Origin: Apostichopus japonicus
Lineage: Eukaryota > Echinodermata > Holothuroidea > Aspidochirotida > Stichopodidae
Assembly: GCF_037975245.1 (NCBI RefSeq)
Contig: NC_092576.1
Coordinates: 27,603,611 to 27,667,610 of the forward strand
DNA length: 64,000 nucleotides
Direction of reading: 5' to 3'
Positions 35,201-45,178 of this stretch are shown here, piece after piece (the stretch's first letter is position 1; every line of letters starts with the position of its first letter). The position numbers and the translations under genes are program-made. Under the pieces are notes generated by a model. That model ran no database searches. It was not told where the DNA came from and saw nothing but the letters and a program-made list of their open reading frames with translations.

Positions 35201-36271
35201 AGAATTTATGCAGTCTTTTCCGTTGCTTTTGAGAAATCGTCGATACGATACACCAAACATTTAACTAACTACTGCTCGAAATATTTTTTTAAAAACAATG
35301 AATTTTTCTTTCCGCGACAAAATCTAATGAGATGTCATAGTCATAAAGCTCTTTTGTAAATTACTAACAACATGCATTCCAACATATAGCCTATCCTAAT
35401 TTGTAACTGACATTAATTGAAAACGGAAAACGATTAGCAGAAATTCCCTACCTCGCTGTAGGCGCCTTCTGTTAAATGGATTGGTTCATACGAAGTGCTC
35501 CTTTGGGCTGGGACAGGTCTTTCATTCTGCTTACACTAAGAAGAGATATTATTGAAAGTTATCAACATTTGTACTGTTCTTATATGTTTCTTAAGTATGT
35601 TCTAACAGCATCTTATTTTATATGATAAATCAAAAAAGGTAAAATTATTATGATATGTGGAACATCGAGGAATAGCATTTCAATCAATCAGCGACAGTCA
35701 TCCAGCAATAAATTAGTACCCATCAAATGGGTCAAGACAGACCGGTAATGTGTTTCCACACACAACACACACACACCCACATTATGATATTCCAATTATT
35801 TTTTAAGAATTAATGCAGTCTTTTCGGTTGCTTTTGAGAAAACCGTCGATACGATACACCAAACATTAACTAACTACTGCTCGAAATATTTTTTAAACAG
35901 AAAAAGAATTTTTCTTTCCGCGACAAAATCTAATGAGATGTCATAATTTGATATATTTGAATATTAATTTGAGCAACACCAGGAAGATTTGTTACATTTG
36001 TCACAAAGTGATACAAAAAGGTCTATTGTAAATTACCACCAACATGCATTCCAACATATAGCAGGCCTATCCTTATTTGTAACTGAGATTTATTGAAAAG
36101 GGAAAACGATTAGCAGAAATTCCCTACCTCGCTGTAGGCGCCTTCTGTGAAATGGATTTGTTCATTCGAAGTGCTCCTTTGGGTTGGGACAGGTCTTTCA
36201 TTCTCCTTAAAATAAGAAGAGATATTAATGAAAGTTATCAACATTGTACTGTTCATATACTTGTTTTTTAA

Positions 36272-36309
<38 letters not shown>

Positions 36310-36417
36310 GTCGGTCGGTCGGTCGGTCGGTCGGTCGGTCGGTCGGTCGGTCGGTCGGTCGGTCGGTCGGTCGGTCGGTCGGTCGGTCGGTCGGTCGGTC
36401 GGTCGGTCGGTCGGTCG

Positions 36418-36468
<51 letters not shown>

Positions 36469-39400
36469 CTTGAACCCGGAAAGAAAAGCCATATCCCTAT
36501 TGAGACCATGACAGTGTGAACGTACTCTAAGGATCAATTCGACTTCCTTCAAGTTTCTTTTATTATGGTCAGACAAATTACCCAGGATTATGGCAAACTT
36601 AAGACAGTCGATACTGTGTTGTGGATGATTAAAATGTTCAGCCACTGGAAAACTGGTTTTGTTGAGTCTGATTGTGCTTTTGTGATTATAGAAACGTCGG
36701 AACATAGAGATGTAACCGTACCCACCGGCGCTATTGTTATATACCAATTGGCAGGCAGTCCTGGAGTCGGTGAAGTGTGAAATTCGCCTTAAGGTTGAAG
36801 GCGATTTTCACACAGGTTGAAGGCGATTTTCTGGGGTTTATCTAGTGCTGCCTTGTTTGGGCGCTGGTTTGTCTCTGCTGGTCGGTGGGCGTATTTACTT
36901 TTTTGGCTCGCTTGACTTGAGTTTTGTTTGTCAGAGTGGGCTGGTTGCAGGTAGGACTGTTTGGCTGTGACGTTTTGGATCCCGTAGGGCGGGTCACGTA
37001 AAAGCACATTGCGCTTCAAGTTGAAGGCGATTAATAGCCGTTTATATGGGGCTGCCTTTTTTGTACGCTCGTGTGCTGGGGAGGGGTGTTTTGTTTCGCT
37101 GCGTGCTGGTCGCCCTTTGTGGTCTTTTCAATGTTCCAGTGGGTGGCTGGGGGGTTTGTCTCTGCTGGTCGGTGGGGGTATTTACTATTTTTTAGCTCTC
37201 TTGACTTGAGTTTTGTTTGTCAGAGTGGGCTGGTCTGGTAGTGCCGTTTTGCCGTGACGTTTAGATTCCCGCAGGGCGTGTCACGTAGAAAGTACATCGC
37301 GCGTTGAAGGTGTACATGTTCAGGAAGTCACACAGCTTCACGGATATCCATTGTACATAAATATACATTAGCGTCCGGGATTCACAGGTAAGGCTGTCCG
37401 TCAACGGGATTGAGAAAATGCGACGCACCCATTATATGGTATTAATATACTTTGTATATACTATCTATATACTATGTTTATACTTGGATAGAAGATATAG
37501 TGTCGTATATAGTACTGTCGATATATTATGGGGAAAAAAGCCTTCAATCCCTGGAATTTATCTAACTGGATTTTGCCCGTTTTCCTTTTTTTCCATAAAT
37601 ACCGGTAGTATTTCGTAATTAAGGTCGGCCCAAGGGTCTTCAAACCATGGGTGCAGAATTACTATAAAAAAGTATGTCTATGCGGCAATATTTATACATG
37701 ACCTAACGACGAAATGTTCTGAAAATAAGTACACGTTCTCCGAATATAGAAATCACATATGAAGTGCTCTTGCCAGTTATAATATGCAATCTTCATGAAT
37801 CATGAGAGAAAATAACCAAAACAAGAGATTATAGACACACTTTAAGGGCAGGAGGTTTATATATGCAACACCTCATGTCGATAGATACTTAAAGCAGACG
37901 CGTAGCCAAGGGGAGGGGGCGACGGGGCAGTCACCCCCCTCCCCCTTGAGCATATTTGTTGGTATGTTTTATTATACCGCTAGTAATTTCAAAAGAGAAA
38001 ATGCTAATTAGATGCAACTTACAAGGCCTGGGAAGTGCCATTTCCAGCGATCTGGGAGGCATTTTCAGCCAAAATTCCCACTAACTCATGGCGGCGCTAC
38101 GCTTATAGATAGTTTGCAATGCCGTATCTACGGCTCTGATATTTTGCCTGCAGTTTCGCCCTTCCCTTGGCAAATTCCTCGCTACGCGCCTGACTTAAAG
38201 TACAGTTACATTTCTTACATCACAGTGGCATGCGCAAAGGGAAGGAGGTGGGGCATTACATCTTCAGTCGGGGGTTAAAAGTTTAAAATTAGAACGCTGC
38301 TCCTGTCCCATGAGGCACTTCTACTGAGCATCAAGCCGCTAGCTAAATCAACCGGTGAGATCTAGAATCCCCCTCCACACCACACAATCTGTTGCATGCA
38401 AAGAAGCAACATACCAGCCCTTTAACCGTTCCCATAGGCCTGTCATTTCTGTAATCATCGTTTCCTTGGTTGTCATCCTCTTCCCATGCAACGGAATATC
38501 CATCGTCTTCGCTCCATTCGTAGTAATATTTGTCTTCTGTCTGTGGTTATAGAAATAGTAAATTACTGGTGTAGATCGTGTAAGTAATACGTCTGTATTT
38601 TCAAACCAAAAATATATTTTAATTACATAGAATTATTGCAAGTTAGGTAAGGGGGAATGGTTCACTCGATATATATTATAAACGATTTGTTCTCCATTCA
38701 AATTGCGAGACACGTTTATAAACATGTAGCCATGTTTCTAGAGAGAGTTGTGAATAGATGATATTATATCTTGTCGGAAGCCAGAAAAATTGTCCTCGAT
38801 GTATAGTCGATGATGGAGCAGATTTTGTTTTCAAATGCTTTAGTTTTTTACTTAGTCTTCTTGTTGATGTATCCGCGAAGTGTTTGCTAAGCGGTCAGTG
38901 ATATTCTATGTGTATCACAATGCAACTGTTTGGTAGAAATATGATTTCCTAAATGCACACATTCTTTAAATGTAACGAAATTAAACATTAAACATTTGTG
39001 AACAGTGCCATTATAACAACATTGACTTTTTTGCTGCCAGAATTACACTGATATGCATAATTCATTCATAGAAAGAGAAAAATGCTGTCAGGAAGTTGTT
39101 TGGACGGAAGTATATGAAGAAAGTAAATAGCACTAATGTTCAGCAACGAACTTGAGCCACGGGAATATCCCTTTTCAAAAAAAGAGAACCTGCCGATTTG
39201 CTAAAACAGGAAAGGGATGCTTGCCATGTACCAAATTAGTTCGACATATACAGTACCGTTAATGTAAATATACATAATAATCGGAGCAAAAATATAATCG
39301 TTCAATGCACTTTTCCAACGGTGGAAGATCGCGGTAAAGTTCCTCTTCGTAGTCATTCTTCAAACAATATATATTCTAGAACAGCTTTTTGTCTTCATGG

Positions 39401-41470
39401 AAAGTATAAAGTTTTCTCGATGTGCCCTCCACATATTCTTCTTTAACTATCTTAGTCTGTATCACTAATAATGTGTACTTTACTTCAAAATTTCATATTA
39501 TTTTAGCGCTTTGGATTATACCGTGTCTGTTACTTATAGGACATAAACAAGACACGATAACAGACGCTTGTAGGCAGACAACGGAAATATCCGAAAACTG
39601 TAGGTTACGTAACTGGCAGAGGCAGAGTATTTTCAACAATCCGAAAAGTGATTTGATTACTTCTAACTATGAAATTTTGCCTCTGTGATATGAACATTCA
39701 CCATACAAGAAAATGAACGGAAAGATTAGTAACGATGAGACGACTTAAACAACGCTATCAATAAGATCTAATTAGACTTAATACATATTCATGTATTATT
39801 TTTTGATTACTAATTCCAATCCAAATCATTTCAACAATTTCAAACACGTCCCTTTAAAAATGTGAGAATGAATTATTAACCTACCGTTGCATGTCCTTCC
39901 GTTTCGCGATATGAGTCCAGAAGAACAGCTTGGCCATCCATTCCTTTCCATCCGAACAACTCTCCGGTTGATTTGAACAACTTGCGGGTATAATTATTAT
40001 GGACGGATTTCATCCTGATCACCATTCCGTCTCTGAGAACTAATCGAGGCTTTGTAAGATATCTCACAACTTTAGATGGGAAAACCTCTACGTTGTTTCT
40101 TTGTGTAATCCCCACAACATGATGTCCATGGATGTTTGCCAAGATGAGAATTATGTCACCTTTATGTAATGTTACCTTTTCTTTCGGTTCAGACCAGTCT
40201 GTCTTAGCTACCGCATACCTGAGTGTCATTCCAGCATCTTCAAGACCTTTGTGGTCACATAAATCAAACATAGCGCTAGGACATTTTTTCTGAAATGGCA
40301 CATCTTTGAGTACAGCTACAGCCCCGTCTTTTTGCCTGAAAACGACAAAAACTCGTTTGCTTTTCAGTAAAATAGTTAACTTGTCTTTGACTTTAATTTG
40401 AAGTACTTCTCTCTCGTCGTTTACACACACAGCTTTACTTAAATACTCCGACCCTAAAGAGAGAGAGAGAGAGGTAGAGAAAGAGGTGGAGGTGGAGACA
40501 GAAACGAGCTCCTGAAATTAAAGGTTTCATGTCGGTTTGCTTTGCAAACAGTCAAGAGATAACAGTTTATTTATGATGAAATGTGATAGGAACAAAGACA
40601 ACATAATTGAATGTGTATGCTTATGATATGATTTAATGGACATAATATTTTCTACTTGACGATGTCAATGGATACTATTTGTTCCCTCATTTGTATTAAA
40701 ATTTCATTCTGATCTACTAGAGATCTGAAGAGACTTACACTAGGTATATGTCTCGTCTGATTGTCCTCAGTTAGTGATAACATCATAGCTGTAGGATTGA
40801 TAACATGTGCCGGAATCTACAACTCAATAGATCATTTAGTTGAATTATATTGCGTAAAATCAGCACTTAGCTCACTTGGCTGAAACTTTGGTGTAATCAC
40901 AATATAATTAGAAAGTTAACATCATGTCGACACAGCAGCGTAAGCTAGAAGTATTGTTGAGCCGAAAATACCAGCAAAAAAGGACTTGACACTGAAAATA
41001 TTATGGACGATGCAGGAGAAATAACTAATCAAAAAAAGAACTAACACTAAACACACGTGTATGCAATCTAGATAGACCAAATCAATTAGTTGTGGGATTG
41101 GAGAACACTGAAAACGCTCTCACTGTGTTTAAGCTAAACTGTGAATTGAACCTTCACTGGTCAGGAAATAAAATACTGTAAGAAAGAGAGCCAAAGATGG
41201 GGTTTAACACAAGGTATAAGGAGATACAAAAGGACGTACACAAAAAGACATACAGTTTGTTCATTAGATAAAGAGTGTAAAACAGGAAAATGGGACAGAA
41301 AGAAACAAAATTCCAGCTAATTAAAAACCTTAAATTCTCATGGAATAATATTTCCCATCTACTTGCAGGTTATTATGATGTACAATCTTATGATACTCCT
41401 TACTTGACCATGGGATTTGTCTTGCGTTCTTCGATTTTGTGGAACTGATATTACTTCCTCCGGCTGCCAT
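32148..41470 (-). CDS. CABIT/SH3-like plus Death-domain adaptor-like protein
   Basis: Nine coding exons join in phase: 41470-41404, 40453-39885, 38540-38415, 36205-36128, 35529-35452, 34908-34831, 34260-34198, 32722-32525, 32252-32148, giving 453 residues (462 with a candidate 27-base exon at 33298-33272). Residues 1-212 are beta-rich with KDKLTILL, DVPFQKKC, KGDIILIL and VEVFPSKVV, which I read as a CABIT- or SH3-like fold. Residues 213-254 are acidic and tyrosine-rich. Residues 255-332 are three near-identical 26-residue repeats. The last 100 carry a Death domain: LHHCIAEHLV, EFGKLLQVP, LLDLWHKRSGRGATVE, VLVDALLKL. Death domains bind each other, and CABIT proteins such as GAREM and Themis are signalling adaptors, so a cytoplasmic adaptor role is inferred. 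All donors are GT and all acceptors AG. I know no family with exactly this layout. A paralogue lies at 57555-61074. Confidence 0.72.
32525..32722 (-). CDS. Death-domain gene, main Death exon
   Basis: 66 codons from YSPMPALHHCIAEHLV to GRGATVE. The acceptor is cttttacag and the donor gag followed by gtaagt. The hallmark W of the Death fold is present in LLDLWHKRSGRG, and the preceding EFGKLLQVPKNLRLEIEE fits helices two to four. Confidence 0.85.
33272..33298 (-). CDS. Candidate 27-base microexon
   Basis: Between acceptor tttttatcag and donor gtgagt lie nine codons, QSQIARYEH, in phase 0 on both sides, between two exons that also meet in phase 0. It could be a real or alternatively used microexon, or chance. 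Transcript data would decide. Confidence 0.4.
33548..33890. repeat. Minisatellite, about 2.4 copies of a 140-150 base unit
   Basis: Units start gtgttagattaactgagata at 33549, gtgtcagattaactgaaata at about 33690 and gtgtcagattaactgagata at about 33841. Each continues with gcgatatttagacaaatg and, in the two full units, a shared caagtatgaataccagg. It lies in an intron of the Death-domain gene. Confidence 0.85.
34198..34260 (-). CDS. Death-domain gene, acidic linker exon
   Basis: 63 bases encode LVEEVDHQPSENAEDGGDES and a final L. The acceptor is acacacacag and the donor ctg followed by gtaaga; phase 0 on both sides. It is acidic and probably disordered, joining the repeated exons to the Death domain. 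Confidence 0.7.
34831..34908 (-). CDS. Death-domain gene, repeated exon copy 3
   Basis: 78 bases encode ENKRPVPTHRSTSYEPIHLT then EGAYSE; acceptor attgtaag, donor gag followed by gtaggg, phase 0 at both ends. Tyrosines in SYEPI and AYSE could be phosphorylation sites (inference). Confidence 0.7.
35452..35529 (-). CDS. Death-domain gene, repeated exon copy 2
   Basis: 78 bases encode QNERPVPAQRSTSYEPIHLT then EGAYSE; acceptor agtgtaag, donor gag followed by gtaggg. Same phase as its sister copies. Confidence 0.7.
36128..36205 (-). CDS. Death-domain gene, repeated exon copy 1
   Basis: 78 bases encode ENERPVPTQRSTSNEQIHFT then EGAYSE; acceptor attttaag, donor gag followed by gtaggg. Here the first tyrosine is replaced (SNEQI where the other two have SYEPI), so the copies have begun to diverge in possible signalling motifs. 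Confidence 0.68.
36275..36468. repeat. Compound microsatellite (TA)n-(TCGG)n-(TGTC)n-(TATC)n
   Basis: ta units to 36305, then about 27 tcgg units at 36311-36420, about nine tgtc units to 36456 and three tatc units. The phase is preserved from tcgg to tgtc to tatc, so the tracts probably arose from each other by point change and slippage. Val-Gly-Arg-Ser frames over it are artefacts. Confidence 0.97.
36460..36750 (-). pseudogene. GIY-YIG endonuclease fragment of a Penelope-like element
   Basis: The minus-strand frame reads FYNHKSTIRLNKTSFPVAEH then FNHPQHSIDCLKFAIILGNL and, near the end, ELILRVRSHCHGLNRDMAFL. PVAEHFN and the spacing to GLNRD match the second half of the GIY-YIG region of Penelope-like elements. 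The GIY core itself is degraded. Related sequence occurs near 63640-63800. Confidence 0.65.
36785..37310. repeat. Two diverged tandem units at the far end of the inverted duplication
   Basis: Two units start at ttgaaggcgatt (about 36795/36821 and 37020). Each contains tttgtctctgctggtcggtg, cttgacttgagttttgtttg, tcagagtgggctgg and a closing gggcg-gtcacgta block. The second unit matches, in reverse, 61310-61480 plus 62365-62475 on the other arm. Function unknown. Confidence 0.65.
37560..37644 (-). pseudogene. Disabled alternative last exon
   Basis: On the minus strand TTTGAAGACCCTTGG opens FEDPWADLNYEILPVFMEKK then ENGQNPVR and a stop. This is the counterpart of the last exon of the plus-strand paralogue (60937-61074). 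The acceptor has changed from ccacag there to ccatgg here, so it can no longer be spliced in by the normal rule. The frame also ends earlier. Confidence 0.6.
37897..38330. repeat. Small repeat present in one arm of the inverted duplication
   Basis: Where the other arm has about 40 bases of GC-rich sequence at 60645-60685, this arm has about 430 bases with acgcgtagccaagg at the left and cctcgctacgcgcc near 38178, which are roughly inverted. It looks like a mobile element or its remains; the exact ends are uncertain. Confidence 0.45.
38415..38540 (-). CDS. Death-domain gene, exon 3 (tyrosine-rich acidic)
   Basis: 126 bases encode TEDKYYYEWSEDDGYSVAWE, EDDNQGNDDYRND and RPMGTVKGL. The acceptor is ataaccacag and the donor ctg followed by gtatgt; phase 0 both ends. 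The paralogue exon at 60442-60567 has the same length. Several tyrosines in acidic context could be kinase targets (inference). Confidence 0.8.
39885..40453 (-). CDS. Death-domain gene, exon 2 (CABIT/SH3-like)
   Basis: 569 bases follow a long pyrimidine tract ending in tctttag, and end in acg followed by gtaggt. They complete Arg23 and encode 189 more residues, about 87 percent identical by my count to the paralogue exon at 58562-59130, which has exactly the same length. Motifs: KDKLTILL at 45-52, DVPFQKKC at 73-80, LRYAVAKT at 100-107, KGDIILIL at 120-127, VEVFPSKVV at 144-152. This preserves the frame and argues for coding function. Confidence 0.85.
41404..41470 (-). CDS. Death-domain gene, exon 1
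   Basis: ATG at 41470 opens MAAGGSNISSTKSKNARQIP followed by WS, then a donor (tcaa followed by gtaagg) in phase 1 that matches exon 2. Copies with the same donor lie at 52465, 55120 and 57555 on the plus strand. Translation past the donor stays open for 24 more codons, so an unspliced reading is also possible. Confidence 0.65.
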
Positions 41471-43400
41471 ATTTTCCAGATGACGTTTCACACGAACGAA
41501 TGGCACAGTACTGCAATAATGCTGAAAAGAAGGGAAGCTTTTATCATATGAAGCGAAAAAGTACACAGACTTTGTGACACCCTGTTCTGTTTGTTTTTAG
41601 GAAATAAACGTCGGGTTAGGTTTGGCCATAATATAACCCATATGTGCACAGCAAGTGTACTTTCATTTTATGATGGTCTAATAGTTCTTTTGAATATCAA
41701 GCGTTCCAATGCTTTGTTACCTTCGAAGTTTGTACTGTAGTGAGGTCAAGCTTGAAAGATATGTTGCAATCGGGTTTCTCCCAAACATTTTGCGGTACTG
41801 CAAGGCGGAACTATGATTATAGTACTTATATTGACCCCGTGTGTTTGTGTTGGGTTGCTGCATTACATTACCCCTTATATATTTATTTATTGATAAAAAT
41901 AACGACAGTTACCCTCATTAAAACCACGAAATTTATAAATCACATTACTGATATGTTTTCATTTGTCTAAATGAAAGTAAGAAGAAGAAATATTTCTGAT
42001 TTCTTTATAGGCGTTATTACCTTCCATACAAACACTAAGTAGGTCTATTAAAGTACTTACGTATGGCCGGAATATTTTGTTTGAAACTACACATAATGTT
42101 ACATGCAATACCTATGTAATCCAACAATAATGATAAATAGGGCGAGGAACGAACGAACAAGGAATGCGGGCATTGGTTGACAAGTCATGAATTTAAACTG
42201 AGACATTTCCTTACAACCAGCAATAGTGAACATGACTCCATATTGACAACATACTGAATATTCAGCTCCTGAAAACAAGCGTCTTTCCTCCAAAAGAATT
42301 CTTCCGTTTTTCATTGGTAAAACTGGTAAGAACGTTTTCTGGGTGATGACATGCTGAGAATGCCATATTTTAGTTAGTTATTTGTTCACAGTAACCTTCT
42401 ATTTGTTAACACTTCAAGTGCGGACAGTCAATGGTTTTGTAGGATCTGTATAACGGCGGTGTGGGTGGAGCGTTTGATGTCGAAATGTGTTTTTTTTTTG
42501 GGGGGGGGATTTGTTTTCGCTTACTTGGGGGGTGGGGTCTTTTCAGCTCCTAGTTTCGACAAAGACGTTAACATTTGCCACTGTGCGTAAAGCGCACACT
42601 TCAAAGGGGTGTCTCTATGTTGAGTAATACTCCGGGTTATCCAAGTTACTATTCACCCTGAATCTACTAATTTCATTCAGATAACGCAATTAAACCCAAA
42701 AGCTGGTACTACAGTATCCAGGTTGAGTAAATTGTTAACCAGTCACTGTCCACTAATAAACTGAACAAATGATAAATCAAGGTTGCTGATTTCAACAGTA
42801 CACAGGTGAACAACCCAGACCTTTCTTTTGCAATATATGTTGAACTAAGAATCATCTCAACTGTGAACAGCCCTCGGTCTATACAAGAAAGGCTGCCACC
42901 GCTGAATCTCCGCTTAAGCCAAACCAGGAAAGTAAAAACTAAACGAAAACACTAAGGAAGAACTACCAAACAAAATCTGGAAACGTATTGGGAGTTTGGT
43001 CGCACTAGGCATTGTGCAACGCGAAAATTACGATATCAAAACGTAAAAGATATATGAATCAAATTATGCAGAATCCATCGCCTTTGTCAACTGCTACCTT
43101 TGTAAATCTTTGAAAAGAATAGGTCACTTACCGTGTGTTGCAGAGACATTCTTATATTTTCAGTGAATATAACTACTGTTTCACCCCGTAGCAAGTACAT
43201 TCGTTCAATAAACTCGCAGTACGGTTGTATCTAGAACGCTTAGCCTATCTGGGATTAAGTGTACACTACATTGAAACATTGTTCGAAGGTTGCAGTACGG
43301 TAATCCCTACAACAGAGCACCGTCGTTTTGGTCAACATATTCCAAAAAACTTTAACTTTTATTTAAAGAATAGTGCTTTCTAGTTTATGAGAGATGATCC
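41471..43400 (-). promoter_or_regulatory. 5' flank of the Death-domain gene, single copy of the tandem unit
   Basis: This is the upstream part of the inverted arm. It corresponds to one unit of the 2.65-kb array at 51-58 kb in reverse orientation, and includes the frame ending FIIIVGLHRYCM at 42099-42314. Promoter activity is inferred from position only; I see no certain TATA box. A poly-T/poly-G tract lies at 42490-42510. Confidence 0.35.
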
Positions 43401-44059
43401 ATATGGAACTGTATAATGTGGTCACGTGATTTCTTTACAACTGTATCAATTAGGTATTTGATGGGCATATGTTACTTGATTTTCCTTACAAAGATCAAGA
43501 GAGTCTAATAAAACAATTCAATCAATCGGCAAAGTTTCTCTACGTGGTTTGAAACTTACAAAATATTCGATCTAAACCATTTGACACAAATGAAACTCAA
43601 TGAAAGTTTTTATTAATCGTTGCTGGATATATATCTCTTTCAATTAAGAGAAACTTGGCAAAGTAAAAACTCATTGCTATACCACACAAGACCTACCAAA
43701 AATACTCTTGAAGCATTGACAATGAAGCCTACATTTAATGACGCCTGTATGCAGGTGAACATGATATAACGTAGAATACAATCCTTTCTTGTGCAGTTTG
43801 TCTAACTTGTTGAACTCCTGTTAGAACACAACTATGTGGTGAAAACGCAATCAATCATCCGGAACGCGTCACTGTAGTAGGCCTCTATTACTGTATGGCT
43901 GTCAAAGTCAGATAAAGTAAAACGGACAAAGTAAGGTCAATGAAAACTAGCTGTTTGGCATTGTCTGGCACTAGTTGTTTGAACTGTTGAAATTTTGTCT
44001 ATCCAAGCGTTCATGCGGGTTTTGGCTTGGAAATGGCCAGTCTTGTATGAGCCAAGGCC
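43401..44059. other. Non-coding stretch in the spacer between the inverted arms
   Basis: AT-rich. No domain or repeat recognised apart from weak continuity with the 5' flank. Confidence 0.35.
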
Positions 44060-44860
44060 CTTCATACGACTTTCAACATTTAACCCCCGGCCATTGGCAA
44101 AGTGTGCACAATATCCTTCCTGGGGTACTACAGTGCACCACATCTACGTGTCCTCTGTGGACTTCCTTTAGATATTTTTACAAGTCAGTTCAGTTCAGTC
44201 AATATATTTCGCATATACATAGACATACAAAAACAGTGCAGTAATGGTATATACAGGATACTAGCAAAACATAAAATGTTCATCAAAGCTAGTAACCCTA
44301 ACGAAAAAGTAAGAAAGAAAAACAAAATGTACAAAACAAAATGTACAATAATATCAATCACGGTACTTGGAAGTTAGATAACTCTTTAGTTAATACTTAA
44401 AGCACATGATTTCGAATGTCTAATACCAGTTGGGAGATTATTCCATATTTGATAACAGTAATAGTTTAGCAGAAACGTTCCATGTTTAGAGCGGTGTCTA
44501 GTGACAGAGAATAGTACATTTGTTCTCGTGACGTTTGGGATGTCTGACCCAATCCTTGGATGTACAATATTTCGAAAGACACAGGCAGTGCATTGTTAAC
44601 GTATTTGTAAGCAAAAGTACACGTTTTGAAAATATGAACATCGTTGAGTTTGAGGACACCGAGAGTACTGTGCAGAGTATTAGTAAGAAAACGCCAGTGG
44701 TTAAACGTGATCGTTTTTAGAATTCTATTTTGAAGAACTTGTAGAGGCTTTAGAGGGGAAATATTGGTCATACCATTCGTTTCCACATCGTAAGAAGTCA
44801 CCTCGCAAGTCCCCATTAATACACCTTGGTGAAGAGAGGCAATAAAGATGAAGAGAGGCA
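44060..44860 (+). repeat. Dispersed repeat (family of 10766-11035) split by a LINE
   Basis: 44060-44170 carries tacgactttcaacatttaac, aagtgtgcacaat, tcctggggtactacagtgca and acgtgtcctc. 44790-44860 carries acctcgcaagtccccatta, then acaccttggtgaagagaggc and aataaagatg. These are the two halves of the 10.8-kb family, in the same order, with the LINE fragment between them. Confidence 0.65.
44400..44800 (-). pseudogene. Non-LTR retrotransposon reverse transcriptase C-terminal fragment
   Basis: The minus strand reads PLKPLQVLQNRILKTITFNH, then LHSTLGVLKLNDVHIFKTCT and FAYKYVNNALP. The LQNR-L-I and LKL-D-FK-C-YKY-LP succession is the thumb and tail region of LINE reverse transcriptase. After a break, IWNNLPTGIRHSK appears near 44435-44400, the usual next motif. 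The first 25 codons of the longer open frame belong to the flanking repeat. Confidence 0.8.
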
Positions 44861-44908
44861 ATAACGATGAAGACAAAGTTCCATGCTTAAAGACACAAAC
44901 GTAAAGAA

Positions 44909-45178
44909 TTGGCCTGGGCTGGAACCTGCAAACCTATGATCACAACGCTTTCATATTCACAGTCAAACATTGTATTTCAAGTTTGGGACAGAGCACGATT
45001 GCTGAACTGGGAGAGTACAGACTGTGTCAAATTGTATATATTTGCTTGGAGGGATCCGACAAAACAAGATAAAGTGCTGTCTAAAACTGAAAAGCTGCAA
45101 TTGTTGGCGTCAATTGTCTACGGTCGACTTCAGAAATATGATATTCACTTGAGAGTATACGAGGTCATAAACTGCTAA
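44909..45178 (+). CDS. Uncharacterised open frame, duplicated near 28.5 kb
   Basis: An 89-codon frame with SNIVFQVWDRARLLNWEST, then KLYIFAWRDPTKQDKVLSK and LLASIVYGRLQKYDIHLRVY. The second half is recognisable but broken in the copy at 28520-28700. I do not recognise the family. An open reading in one copy and a broken one in the other suggests it may be or have been a coding exon. No splice partner was found. Confidence 0.3.
   Translation: MAWAGTCKPMITTLSYSQSNIVFQVWDRARLLNWESTDCVKLYIFAWRDPTKQDKVLSKTEKLQLLASIVYGRLQKYDIHLRVYEVINC

Larger units (their letters stand above)
34275..36260. repeat. Three tandem copies of a 600-770 base unit carrying an exon
   Basis: Copies span about 34275-35040, 35041-35643 and 35644-36260. 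Each holds tgatgtgtggaacatcgagg-like sequence, gcgacagtcatc, actactgctcgaaatatt, ccgcgacaaaatctaatgag, and the exon (minus strand) with its splice sites. Small insertions, deletions and substitutions separate the copies. The array ends at a microsatellite. Confidence 0.85.

Noticed and set aside
36228-36519. Three overlapping frames reading Val-Gly-Arg-Ser repeats
   Set aside because: A four-base repeat stays open in all three frames; there is no start context or domain.
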